In this document: positions 1 to 13,000 of the stretch, piece after piece
Numbering within the stretch: position 1 is the stretch's first letter
How the letters are laid out: each line of letters starts with the position of its first letter
Origin: Fragum whitleyi
Taxonomy: Eukaryota; Mollusca; Bivalvia; Cardiida; Cardiidae
Direction: 5' to 3'
Assembly (NCBI GenBank): GCA_948146395.1
Contig: OX411555.1
Span: 45,580,065 to 45,644,064 of the forward strand
DNA length: 64,000 nucleotides
The notes under the pieces: model-generated
Told to the model about the DNA's origin: nothing
What the model saw: only the letters and a program-made list of their open reading frames with translations
The model's database searches: none
Position numbers and translations under genes: made by a program

Positions 1-210
1 GTCAGTAGTAAAACTGTAAATAGTTTTAAAAGTGCTATAAATAATTGTTTTAAAAATCACCCAGTAAAGTTCTCTCCGGATTGTTACGGGTCGGAAGCGG
101 ACAATCAGAGAAGACAAGTATCTCAAGAAATGGGCCATAGAGGCAATTAGCCTATATAAGGTCTCTAGGAACAGGTAAACAGGTAAAAATGTTGCATGGT
201 GCCCAGACTG
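1..210. repeat. Dispersed repeat in SNRNP200 intron 1
   Basis: This stretch lies in the first intron of the minus-strand SNRNP200 gene. It resembles 4400-4590 in GALC intron 3: both contain ACTGTAAATAGTTTTAAAAG, then a GGATTGTTACGGG/AGATTGATATGGG block, a CAGAGGCAA block and an AACAGGTAAA block in the same order. The rest of the intron (211-497) has nothing I recognise. Confidence 0.6.
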
Positions 211-497
211 ATTGGGCGTATTCAATGTGGGGTCTCACGAGAGCTTGGAATAGGTATTTAAAATTTTGTTCGTCCAGGTGATTAAATGCGCGTCTGACAA
301 GGGCCATGATGTTATTGGCTTTGTTGGTCTGAAGTTGTAGAATAATGTGATGAAAATCCGAATATATTAATTCAAATATGAACGAAATTTTAACAAAAAA
401 ATAACTGAAAATAATTTATTATGTGGGCTCGCGAAAACTAATGACAAGCAACATTTTCATATAAGATCAATCCGAGACACTCCATAACAGCACTCAC

Positions 498-542
498 AGA
501 TTTGTACTCATACTGCAGTGATCTTGCTGCTGCATCAGCCAT
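498..542 (-). CDS. SNRNP200: SNRNP200 (BRR2 helicase), first coding exon only
   Basis: SNRNP200 is the large DExH-box helicase of the U5 snRNP that unwinds U4/U6 during spliceosome activation. On the minus strand the ATG at 542-540 opens MADAAARSLQYEYKS, followed directly by a consensus donor GTGAGT (497-492). The human protein begins MADVTARSLQYEYKA, and the intron falls at the same point. The exon has only 15 codons. The helicase cassettes must lie left of this window. The short length limits certainty, but the match, the start codon and the donor agree. It is transcribed divergently from GALC. Confidence 0.8.
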
Positions 543-878
543 GACGATTCAAGGTGGCACTATTCCTTCACAGAAGATTTCCTCGTTACCTTCGTAAAAT
601 CAACGAACAACGCGAAGGTGGCGCTGTCAAATGCCTCTTACATCTGTAACAAAATTAAATTCAATACAAGTAAGTGAGTAAATAGTGTCCAGCATTAGCA
701 GATAAATGAAATATCCTGATGATTTAAACCAAATCTATTTTGTAAGACTACATTACCGAACTGTTTAAGTGCAAGAAAATAAAAAAAAGTAAAAAAAAAA
801 AAAAATGTTTATATGATATAAGCCATTAAAAAGTCATGTGACAGTCACATGACATAGGTTTTGTTTTAGTTGGTAGAC
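543..878. promoter_or_regulatory. Shared head-to-head promoter region of SNRNP200 and GALC
   Basis: Only 336 bases separate the SNRNP200 ATG (minus) from the first GALC ATG (plus), so both 5' untranslated regions and both promoters must sit here unless upstream non-coding exons exist. The SNRNP200 side (543-660) is richer in G+C and CpG. The GALC side is A-rich, with an A tract around 781-805, and ends in the palindromic E-box pair at 833-853. No clear TATA box is seen. A TTTTGTTTTAG stretch just before the GALC ATG resembles a splice acceptor, so a 5' non-coding exon or a trans-spliced leader cannot be excluded. Confidence 0.6.
833..853. promoter_or_regulatory. Palindromic double E-box (M-box/CLEAR-like) before GALC exon 1A
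   Basis: Two 10 bp half-sites, GTCATGTGAC and GTCACATGAC, are inverted repeats of each other separated by one base. Each holds a CATGTG E-box in the TCATGTGA context bound by MITF/TFEB/TFE3. The CLEAR element of lysosomal genes is GTCACGTGAC, one base different. The palindrome ends 25 bases before the exon 1A ATG. Confidence 0.6.
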
Positions 879-1013
879 ATGGCAGTGTTACCGGCAGGAA
901 TAGCGCTTTTTGTAGTTACAGGATTTGCCATCGCTCAAGATGTATATGTGGTTAACAGCACAAAGGAAATGGGAAGAAGGTTTGAAGGGATCGGTGGCCT
1001 TAGTGGGGGAGGT
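879..1013 (+). CDS. GALC: GALC alternative first exon 1A
   Basis: It encodes 45 residues: a hydrophobic signal peptide of about 20 ([20 protein letters not shown]), then [10 protein letters not shown] and the GH59 opening GIGGLSGGG. The human counterpart reads GIGAVSGGG, so 1A keeps the conserved glycines. The donor GTAAGT follows at 1014 and the phase is 0, fitting exon 2 (ATSKLL). The ATG lies 25 bases after the palindromic E-box. As the more conserved copy it is the likelier default start. Confidence 0.9.
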
Positions 1014-4000
1014 GTAAGTTGAAAAATGTTTCATGCTTGGCTGCAGATGCTGCCAGTCTTTGCAATTCATTATTGAATGAATCAAAATGTTGTTTGAATG
1101 TAACTCAACACACTGGTTCTTTGTATACATTGAGATATGTTTCCACGATATAAGCTGCCACATGTCATGTGACTATCACATGACAAAAGTTTTTGTGTAG
1201 TTTGAAGACATGGCACTTTTGCTGGGATTAGTCCTTTTTGGCGCAGCAGGATATACCATCGGCCAACATGTGTATGTGGTTAACTGCTCAAAAGAAATGG
1301 GAAGAATGTATGAAGGAACAGGTGGACTCAGTGCTGGTGTAAGTTCAACAAGAGTACCTCAACCAAATCATCTTTTTTGTTTCTTTTGTGATCAGATGAC
1401 ATGAAACATGCTGTTGTGGCAGCTTACTTGGCTCTTTAAAACCCCAAAAATTGTCACAGTCATTATCAATTTGCTGGACTGGTTGGAAATCTGAAAAGAC
1501 AAAAAAAAAAATCTGAGCTTTTCCAATGACTGCGTTTTTGAAATTTAGATTGAACCAATCTGAATAGCAGGATCAGCCACACCTGCTTTTTCACATTTAT
1601 TCAGAGCTGCAGATAGAGGGAGTATTTTGGAGTTCAAATTAAATTATTTGAACAATACTTGCATAAATTCTATATTGTAGGTGCTCATTGAAAATGAGAC
1701 CCACAATATAGGGTTTTATTAAGTACCGTAAATAAAGATTTTAGACTGGCTTTATCCACTGATTCCACTCTAAGCTGCACCTCTGATAAATAGCTTTAAT
1801 TGTTGATAGGATATAGTGGTAGTACATGTGCTAGATGACCCTAGAATCTATGGTATGGTGTTCAGCAGACTTATGACTGAATTACTCAAGATAGACAGTG
1901 GTGTTTTGAAGCCAACACTTCAACAAACATTTTTTCAGCTAATTTTTTCAGGAACCAAGTGGTTTTTGAAATTGCCCTGCTGAAACATGTTTACATACTT
2001 AGAATATGATATGTGACCCATGTAGGGATCCAAAATTAACTGAAAGAAATTTTTTTAACACAAAGCCCTGTGACAAGGGGCATTGGATAATTTTTCTCTA
2101 CCAAAATGGCTTTTTGATTGACAGGTTTTATATAAAATAATCCCTTCTTATATAGTTCGCATTGCGTACTTGGTGTTCACAAAGCTTTGTCAGATAGTAT
2201 AGACATAGATCAGTCTACACAGCTGTGCATTCTGATCTTAGCCTAAACTGGATGTTTTCTTCTTGACAATTGTGATAAAGATTGTCTAGCTGAAATGTAA
2301 AAAAGAAATGTCTTTTATTTTTAACAAAAACTGAAATTCTTTAAATTATGAATCTATACTTCAGGCTACCTCCAAACTTCTAGTCAACTATCCAGAAGAA
2401 CAAAGAAACCAAATACTTGACTACCTTTTTAAGGTAATGACATTTTAACGGTTGTTATGCTGAAACCAAAATTTTCATCAAAATCAAAGGGCAAAAAGCA
2501 CTGAAAGTTCGAACCAAAGGTCAATTTTTATTTGAAAAACTAAATCTTTTGACAATTCTGGTTTGAAAGTGAGAAACAGGTGGTGTAGACTACCATCAGA
2601 CTGCACATATGTGCAGGCTGATGTTTGTCTATAGCTCCTGCCAAAGCAGGAATATTCCGGTTTCAGCATGACAAGGGTTAACTGTTGTCATGCTGAAACC
2701 AGAATTTTTTGTTTTTAGCAGAAGGTATAGACAAAGATCAGTTAGTACTTACTTGCTGTCTGATCTTTATCTTAACCACCTGATTTCCAATTTAAACCTG
2801 ATTTAAACCAGGAAAAGTTCAAAGTTATTTTATTCCGAAGTAACAAGTTTTCTGTTGCAGTTACTAGATTGATAGAGTATAATAATTTGTTTCAGTTTAA
2901 GATCAATTGATCTTTCATTGATTGAACAACAAATATTTTTTTATTGAGTTCTATGCCAATTACATCAGTTAGAGTGACATGATCCAAAGCAATGCATAAT
3001 TTTTTGATAATTTCACTGTTTTGGCTCACAGATTATTAAGTAATAATCTACTGTTATTTCTTGAAAAACTGTCAAAAAGAATGACTGGTCACTTATTCTT
3101 GGAAAGCCACACAATATCCTTTTACGAGATTATAGATTTCATAGAAATAAGTTGAATACACAAAATTGGATGGAAAAGTTGATTATGCAAATAAGATGTT
3201 TTGTTATTCAATATTTCAGCCGACCTATGGTGCAGCTTTGAATATATTGAAGATAGAGATAGGAGGGGATGCCCAAAGTACAGGTGGGTCTGTAGACTTC
3301 ACGAAATACTGCTGGTCCCACTGACATGTCTGGTAAAAATCATGTCGGTCCGATTAAGTTGCACATGAATACAGGACCGACTGACTGGTAAAATCTAGCC
3401 ACATTCACTATGTGTTCTATTGTTACGTCTGGTGAAATTTCATTTGGTCTGGTAAAATTTTTTAACTCTTCTCATGCTGAACCCAGAATATTACTGCTTT
3501 GGCAGGAGTTGTAGACCAACATCAGCCTGCACATATGTGCAGTCTGATGTTAGTCTATACCACCTCTTTCTCACTTTCAAACCAGAATTGTCGATATATT
3601 TAGTTTTTTAAATAAAAATTGACCTACAGTTGATACTTTCAGCGCTTTTTACCCTTTGATTTTGATGAAATTTTTTAGCCAAAATTTATTCAGCTAGACA
3701 AGGGTGAAGATAACCAGACCCACTGTCTGGTCAAAAATATGGGTATTTCGTGAAGACTAGGTTTGTAGCTATTGAACAAGAGAACAATTCTAAGTTCAAT
3801 GAAAATAGTCCATTCAGCATGAAATACACTTAAAATTCTAATAGAGCCCCATGGTCTAATAAAACCCCATCCCCCTTTTTCGGAGGTTAAAAACAATTTA
3901 CCTTTTATATATGATTAACAAAATCATGAAGGCTCTAATAAAGGCCCATATCCAAACAATCAAGGTCATTATAAATTCAACAGAGGTTTTATGAACCTTT

Positions 4001-7000
4001 TCCCCTATCAAATGTTGAATATTTTGAATGGATTATGCCAAATTTCAGCCAATTTTTCAACGTTTACAAATATTGATTGACCAGCATGAAGCAGTTGTAA
4101 CTGCCTATATGTTTATAGGCAGTTACAACTGTTATGCACTAAGCCATTGATATGTAGCATAGCCTCTAATAAAAGCCTATCCCTTTCAAATAGAAAAGTA
4201 ATGATTTTAGTCTAAGCCTGGGGTTCTATTAGAACTTTTATGGTACTTGTTACTACCTATAAAGATTAAGTGATCACTATCAGAGATATTCCAAGATTTT
4301 TAAAGTATTTATGATTATAATTATTATGATACTTGATCCCAAGGAGCCTGTTTGACTAAACTTCTTACGAAAAAATTAATCTTAAGTCAATCAGAACTAG
4401 TCAGTTTAAGTGGAAACTGTAAATAGTTTTAAAAGTGCACTAAATAATCACTGGAAAAATATTCCAGTGAAATTTTTACCAGATTGATATGGGCTGGAAG
4501 TGGGCATTGTAGAAAAAAAAATTAAGAAAAGGACCACAGAGGCAACAGCCTACCAATAGGCTCGACACACAAGTAACAGGTAAAATCACATATCGCACCT
4601 GGTGTTTTCATTCATGGTTAGATTCTGCCTTGCAATATCTCATTGGAATTGTCTTAAGATGACAATTCCAATGAGATGGTGCATGGAAGAATTCCATATT
4701 TAGTTACTACTGTAGAAGCAACTTTAATTTTTGACTTACGCAAAAAAATGATCTTAAATTGTGTAGTAAAACAGGTTCTGAAAAAAGGTGTGGACATTTA
4801 CATTGTATTGAAATTTATTTATCAATCTAACTATCAAGGTTCTGGAACCAAGGGGGCAGTAGACCTATGGTTTAGAATAACTCGTGGCATTGGCAGTGTC
4901 TATTCTAGAGGGGGATTAATAGAGAATAGATGGTTGGTGACTTGATATGGAAAAGTTTATCGGGCAAGGCGTAGGAATTTATCTGGTGAGCCGGAGGCAA
5001 ACCGGATAAATTCTGCAGCCGAGCCCGATAAACTTTTCCATCTCAAGTCACCTATCATCTATTCTATTTATCCTGTTACAATCTTTTTCTAAACTCTAAT
5101 CGTTATTTATTTACGAAAATACAATCCGATCCCGATTTACAACTTCGATATCGGCGAGTCCTCGTCATAAGGGTGAATGGGTGGAGGAGTTAGGGTGATC
5201 GCTAACGACTTAAGAACTTGATAATTGAAAGGATTTCTAATGCTGTAGCAAGAAAATATTTAACAAAAGAAAAGTGTAATACTTTCATACCTTAATGATT
5301 AAGAAAATATCAATCTGGTGATTTTCGCAATCTCAAACGTCCTTTTTTCTCAGAAGTTTTGTTGGCATGCAGCTAAAAGCAAATCTCAATTCAATGCCTT
5401 CCTTGCTCTAAATCAGAGGATGGACATAGATTGAGATGAGATGCAAAGCTACTATCTCCGAAATCCTCCTCATGCGAACAATATCTGCGTTGAATCCATT
5501 CAGACTAATGTTTTAAAATCCTGGCAGTTTTCGAGGTCGAATGTAAACACCGAGATAAGCTTCATCACAATTTTATAAATTACGTCATCAGTCATGTCCT
5601 ACGTCATCGATATGGTCGCGACTTGATTTTAAAAATATATGAGAATCGAGTGAAATGTTTTTTATCAGAAATAGACACTCAAATTCAAAAGAAAAAATGT
5701 TAGAGAGGACTGTTTTCAGACCTAATAGCCGCAAAAAAAAGAAGATCCGGCAAGTCACGTGACCAAGTGACATGATAAAGCTGTCACGTGATCAAGTGAC
5801 CTGATATCAACACGTTTATCATACCCCCTTTTATCAGGCAATATTTACAGCTAGTGACAGGATAAAGCATTTTAGCACTTACTTTTGAAAAAAAAAAAAC
5901 AACTCTATTCGAAAGTGATTGGGTATTTTTTACAAAAGAAAGAATAAAAGTTTACATCTATTTTGGAATGCTGACCATCTTCAACGAAATTCCCCCCTAC
6001 TTTTTGAATGCTAGAATAGACACTGACATTAGTCATGCTTTTGGGACAATGATGTTAGAATACAGCCTTTGCATATCATTACTTCTATGTGTCTTTTGTT
6101 CTGGTATTCTTAAAGATCAGGTTGGATAAACTTTTAATTTTGTCACTTGGTAATTGATTTAGATACAATATAAATTGTTTTAAGCTAACTCTAATAAGAA
6201 CACCAAAAAGAGGTCATTAAAGAAAATGGCCACTTAAAACATGTTTGGTCTCCAATTAAGAAACATACTTTTTGATTGAATTTGCATATTATTGTTGTTA
6301 AAACTCAAAAGAATTGTCTCATTTAGACTTTTCTAGTGAGTTTAGACAACATGTGATTCATTTTCAATCATTCTTTTACCAACTTTACCTACTTTATAAG
6401 ATAGTGGACCAGTAATAGGTTGCCAACATTTCGGAAGTCATGAAGTTTAACAGTTTTAACAGAGGTTTCATTAGGTTTAATTGGGTCAAAAATGTTGCGG
6501 ATCTATTACGGATCCACTACCTTTAGAAAGGGGATTTTGAAAACAGTTGCTTAGTAAGAATGGTCACTTAATAGAAGTGGTCACTCTAGCAAGATTGTCC
6601 GTAATTTCCTGTTTACAGATGGTACAGAGGCCTCCCATATGCACTACAGTTGGGACGAGAATTATCACCGTGGTTATGAATGGTGGCTTATGCTAGAGGC
6701 TAAAAAGGTTGGTTCTTACAAATACAAATGTACTATGAACTCCTATTGATTAAAAAAACATCAGCACCTACGCACAATTCAAACATGAGAGTTGGTAGAA
6801 AAATTGTCAATTACAATCCCACTTATTCACATTTTTCCATTTACCACTTCAAACTTTACAAGGTACATTCATATTTAATTTCATATGTTTCATGAATATG
6901 CACCAGCTGATACCAAGGTTAAGGTTATCTGATAAGAACACTATGAAGGTCAAACTTCAGAAAAGTTCCTGATTTAGAAGTATTCATCTTTCTTAATGCT

Positions 7001-10000
7001 GCAGAAAACATACAATTAGAATTAGAAGAGTCTTTTTAAATGCCAAATGCATTTTCAAAAACAGTAGAATACTATAACATGTAGCAGATTTGTTATTAAG
7101 CAAAATAAGTCGATTAAAATAAAAAATACATAGTTGTGATGACAACTCCAATGAAAGTCAAACTTCAGAAAAGTTCCTGATTCAGGAGCATTCATCTTTC
7201 TTTGTGCTGCAGAAAACAAATTAGAATTAGAAGAGTCTTTTTAAAAGCCAAATGCATTCTAAAAATCAGTAGAATGCTATTACCAGATTTGTTATTAAGC
7301 AAAATAAGTCAATTAAAATAATAAATCCATAGTTGTGATAAATGAGAACACCAATATCAAGGGTTTAGCGCTAGAATGTACTAAGTGTATATGTATATAC
7401 ACTTAGTACAGTCTTGCACTGAGCCCTCGATATGGAATTTTGAGTCACTTATTTATGGAAAGGGGGATTTATTGGAAGGGGGATTCAATCACATTGCATG
7501 TTAATACACAGAATTTTTCTTTTACAGAGAAACCCAGATATTCTGCTATATTGTCTACCCTGGGCATTCCCAGCCTGGGTTGGTGAAGGCACTAGAGATC
7601 CATATCATAATATCAACAAGACAGCTGATTATGTGGTAAAATTCATCAAGGGAGCTTGGAATACTTACAAACTCAGGATGAATTATGTTGGAGTGAGTAA
7701 AAATTTCTGCAGAGGTAGAGTAAACAAAAGACATTTGAATATATGAATATTTTGTATTTTATTTTATTTACTGAATTTTCAAATAAATTCTAGCATGTGG
7801 GCACCCATTGGTATCATATAAAGAGATTATGTTTTATGAATTAGACAAAAGAATATCTTTTTATCAGGGCTGGTGTTTGACCCTTAAACCAGGGTTATAA
7901 CTTCCAAAAATTCCAGTTTGACCCTCAAAAACTTCTTGCAGGGGGTCATTTTGACACCCTCTGAATTTCCAGTGGTTCAAACTACACAATATAAAAGATT
8001 ATATAGATTACTTGTTTTCTTCATTCTTTTACAACAGATCTATTTAGATGATGCAACATAAACAATAAAGTGTGTCTACACTTTATTGTTAATGTTGTTT
8101 CAGTTATAAAGATTACTTTAATGACAGATAAGTTTTCATGTTTTTCTCTTTTTTCACCCCTTCAAAACTAGTTTTGACCCCCCAGAAATTTATTGTCAAG
8201 GGGTCAATGACTCCCTAATTTAAAAAGCCAGCACGAGACCTGTTTATCAGAACGTTAATCTTCACTAGCAAAGGATGGTGCCCACTACAAGTTCAATTAG
8301 AATAGAGCACATAGGGGACATCACCCTTGGAAATTTGGAACCCTCGGCGATTCTATGGAATAAACTAGAGTTTAATACAGGCGCAGCCTATAAAGCGTGC
8401 ATTTCGCACCTGGGTTTATATGACATCACAAGTATCAACTACCTTGCTAATGATGATGTTGCATAAAACGATATTGACGAAAGTATAAAAATGGGTATAT
8501 TATAATTTGATAACAAAAAGCAGTGTTTTACTGTGTTTAGTCATCAAATTATACTATGCCCAAAAGATCTCCACAGACGATCAGAAAGAATTACCAAGAT
8601 TTGTTTTTCTTCAATCATATTAAATAACCAAAGTACCCCCAGAAGCCAAATTACCTAAAAAATGACCTAGAATTACTACATTAACATCCGAGGTACTTGC
8701 GGAAAAGTCTGAGTAATGTTCTGAATGCACGCTCATATAGCCAAGATGTAATAAATGAGGCTTATTGGAATTTTCCTTTACCATACAAGAAGTTATTATC
8801 AATCTATGATTGTTATTACTTGCTCTTATCAATGCAATACATTTTCAATCTGGAAATTATACTGATTAGAAATACGCTTAGTATGATTTTTTAGTCCCCT
8901 ACCGGCGAAAGCGCTCCGTCCGTCTGTCTGTCTGTCCGTCCGTCAGTCCGTCTGTCTGTCAGTCCGGATTTCAGTTTTCCGGACTTTTCTTCTTAACCCT
9001 TGGAGATATTGAGCTGATTTTTGGTATGTGAGTCCGCATCAATGAGTTACAGAACAAGTTTGAGTTTGGTTCCGGTCCATTGATTTTTGTGGAAGATACG
9101 GATGCTGGACTTAGAAATTACCAGGAAATTTCAGTTTTCCGGACTTTTTTTCTTTACCCTTGGAGATATTGAGCTGATTTTTGTTGGTATATGAGTCTGC
9201 ATCAATGAGTAACAGAACGAGTTCAAGTTTGGTTCCTATCCATTGATATTTGCAAAAGATACGGATGCTGGACTTAAAAAATTAACAGGAAATTTCAGTT
9301 TTCCGGACTTTTTTTCTTAATCCTTGGAGATATTGAGCTGATTTTTGGTATGTGAGTCCGCATCAATGAGTTACAGAACAAGTTTGAGTTTGGTTCTGGT
9401 CCATTGATTTTTGTGGAAGATACGGATGCTGGACTTAGAAATTACCAGGAAATTTCAGTTTTCCGGACTTTTTTTCTTAACCCTTGGAGATATTGAGCTG
9501 ATTTTTGGTATATGAGTCTGCATCAATGAGTAACAGAACGAGTTCGAGTTTGGTTCCGGTCCATTGATATTTGCAAAAGATACGGATGCTGGACTTAGAA
9601 AATTACCAGAAAATTTCAGTTTTCCAGACTTTTTTCCTAATCCTTGGAGATTACGAGCTGATTTTTGGTATGTGAGTCCGCATCAATGAGTTACAGAACG
9701 AATTTGAGTTTGGTTCTGGTCCTTTGATTTTTGTGGAAGATACGGATGCTGGACTTAAAAAATAAACAGGAAATTTCAGTTTTCCGGATTTTTTTTCTTA
9801 ATCCTTGGAGATATTGAGCTGATTTTTGGTATGTGAGTCGGCATCAATGAGTTACAGATTGATTTCGAATTTGGGTTCGGTCCATTGATTTTTGTGGAAG
9901 ATACGGATGCTGGACTTAGAAAATTACCAGGAAATTTCAGTTTTCTGGACTTTTTTTCGTATCCCTTGGAGATATTGAGCTGATTTTTGGTATGTGAGTC

Positions 10001-13000
10001 CGCATCAATGAGTTACAGATTAAGTTTGAATTTGGTTCAGGTCCATTGATTTTTGTAGAAGATACGGATGCTGGGCTTAGAAAATTACCAGGATTTTTTT
10101 TTATCCTCAGAGATATTGAGCTGATACATAAAATATGATACAACTAATATTTTGGAGAGGTAGTTTTACCTTTACCACCAAGATACTGACAAAAGACTGC
10201 TCTAGGGATATATATATAAATCTGGTAGGGGACTTGGTATTGCCATGCAATACTTCCGAATGCTTGTTTTTTCATTCATACAATTAACCCTACTATAAAA
10301 CTGCGTCGTGGGATTTTTAAAGTATATCTTTTGTAAAATGTTGAATAGTAAAATCTAAATTTTTGTACAATTTTGAACACAAATGGGACAAATTTTTTCT
10401 ATTTTTTCTTGGTGAAAATGTTTCATGTTCATCTTTTTTATCCTCTCTATTTTCACAGATATGGAATGAGAGAAAATATAATAAAGATTACATAAAGGTA
10501 AGAATTTTTATCTGATATGTTATTGCCTCACCTCGATATATTATCCTTTCAATTTATTTCAATATTTCATAGTTCAAGGGAAATTAACTTAAGATTTAGT
10601 CTGCAATGATCATGATCATAGAAACAATCCATACTACTATAGGAGGAACTTAAGATGTGTAATTTAAAAACTTTTGCTCCTGTATAATATTGAATATTTC
10701 TCCATTCAACATCTATAGCCAAGTTTGGAAATTTTAAGTACAATATGTCACTCTTGTTTGGAACAGTTAATTTTTCTTCCAACATTATGAAACGCTTCAA
10801 AGCTTCTTTTGTTCAATATGATTTTTCTCCCAAGATGTTAAAGTTATATTTGCCAAAGACCAAGTAAAATTTCAATATATTTAATTATTTTTGCCTTTTC
10901 ACAAGCCCTCTTTTAACATCCCTGAAGAAAAGAATACCTTTCAAGCAAACAGACAAATCTTTTTATCTAAAAACTGTACTCATCAACAATAATTTTTTAA
11001 GGATTTTGTTTTGTTTGTCCCTGAAGGATTTACATATTCATGTACCCTTATTTTGCAGAATTTAGATAAGTTTTGGTACAATTTACCAGTATTGCTAAAG
11101 TAAGACCCACAGTGATAAAGTAGAAAGCAGGTAGTTTAGACTAAGATCAGACTGCATATCTATGCAGGCTGATCTTAGTCTCTACTCTCTGTCAAAGCTA
11201 TGCATATGCCTTAATCAGCATGAGATGGGTTAAAACCAGTTTCACTGTTTTCTAATTCTGAAAAAAACACCACCATTTTTAATGCACCCATAAAAGACCA
11301 GAGTTAATTACGTGATCAACTGTCATATTAGGTTTTTGTTGAGTGGATGGAGCCACTTCTTTTTTCGGATCATAATTTAAGTTCGATTGACTTGAAACTT
11401 AGCAGTTATATTCCTTTCCTGATAGCTGAGATTATGAACCATGAGTAATTGACCTTTATTGATTTTAATCCTCTCCCTCAGTCAAAATCTAATAGGCCGA
11501 CGGCCATATCTTGTTACACTATACAACTTTGTTTCAGTTATTGAGGAAGAAATTAGATGAGGCCAATTTCACAGATACGTTCATCGTTGCAGCTGACAGT
11601 TTTTTTGACGGAATTTCTGAAGATGTTTTGGCAGACAAAGAGTTGGCTCAAGCAATTTATGCTCTTGGGTAATTTTTTTCTACAAATTATGTTTATTCAA
11701 ATGAATACCTATTTTACCTTGTATGAAGGAAAACTTATTGTTTCAGTGTTAAATCAATGTATCTTTCATTATCAAAGAAATAAAAACAATTTATTAATCT
11801 TATTTCTTAATCATTTGTTTGTTTGAATGGAGTTTTACGCCGCTTTCAACAATTTCGCAGTTATATCGCGGCGGCCGGAGCACCTAACAATGGTATCCTG
11901 GTATTTCTTTCACCTGTACTACCATTACACCCTTTCCTAGCCTCCGACTGCTATCTCACATAGGTTTACAATTATCTACCCATTGGTGAAAGACAAATGT
12001 CAGAAAGGATATTTGTGGCCACTGGGGATCGAACCCACGATGTCCAGATTGCAAGTCTTGTGCCTAACCAACTGCACTATGGTGGCGGCTGCTCTTAATC
12101 ATTTGACATTGCCTACAATTTCAAATGAATGTAAAGCATCCAAACAGTCTGTACTATTCGCTCTCTCAATAGATAAGGCCTTAACACCAATTTAAGTGGT
12201 CAGGGAAATATTCTTAACCCTTGTGATGCTGATTCCGGAATATTCCTGCTTTGGCAGGAGGTATGGACAAACATCAGCCAGCACATATGTGCAGTCTGAT
12301 CTTAGTCCATACAACCTGATTTTCCTTTTTAAAGCAGAAAAGTTTCAGAAAATATATTTTCAAAATCAAATGCTGACTCACAATTAGGAAAAACAGAGCT
12401 TTCAGCTCTTTGATTTATATATAATTTTGCCAAGGTTTTTAATGTAGCATGACAATGGTTAATGCTTTATATTGTTGTTAAGCTTATAGGATGCAAAAAC
12501 GTTTGTGAATGTTCAGATGTCGATTCTAGCTTTGTACACAAGTCACATGCAAAGCAGGATAAAATTTCTAAAACGTTTCATAAGCATTTTCTTCTTGATC
12601 GCAGGTACACACAATCTAGCTCTGACAGGTCTTGTTCTTTGAATTTAGGGGATATCTCCAAACCATTAGAAAAGCTTACAGATTTATTGGCACTTACAAT
12701 TATTTTCAGTAACCTCTCAGACTTTCCTATAAGCCACATTATTTTTCATCTGTGTGCTGTCAAAATGTTGTAAATGCAGAGTTGTTTATGCTGTGTATAC
12801 AACATTGTGGATGTCCAAAGAGCTTATTTTTGTATCATCAGGGCCCATTATCCTGGTACTCATAGTACAGTGAACGCAACGAAAACAGGGAAGCCATTAT
12901 GGAGTTCTGAAGATTATAGTACCTTTAATGACAATGTTGGGGCAGGCTGCTGGGCCAGGGTGAGTTAAAATATATATTTTACATTTTATATTTTAATAGG

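Noticed and set aside
1339..1401. Extension of exon 1B frame past 1338
   Set aside because: The frame stays open into the intron but the GTAAGT at 1339 matches the exon 1A donor exactly. The extra residues are intron sequence.
4676..4945. 89-codon open frame on the plus strand
   Set aside because: It spans a palindromic repeat and the edge of a hAT-like element. No protein family.
8275..8463. 63-codon open frame in GALC intron 5
   Set aside because: No similarity recognised and no splice context that fits GALC. Left only as a note in the intron entry.
8886..10270. CRISPR-like array
   Set aside because: The units are about 160 bp contiguous tandem copies without spacers, in an animal intron.
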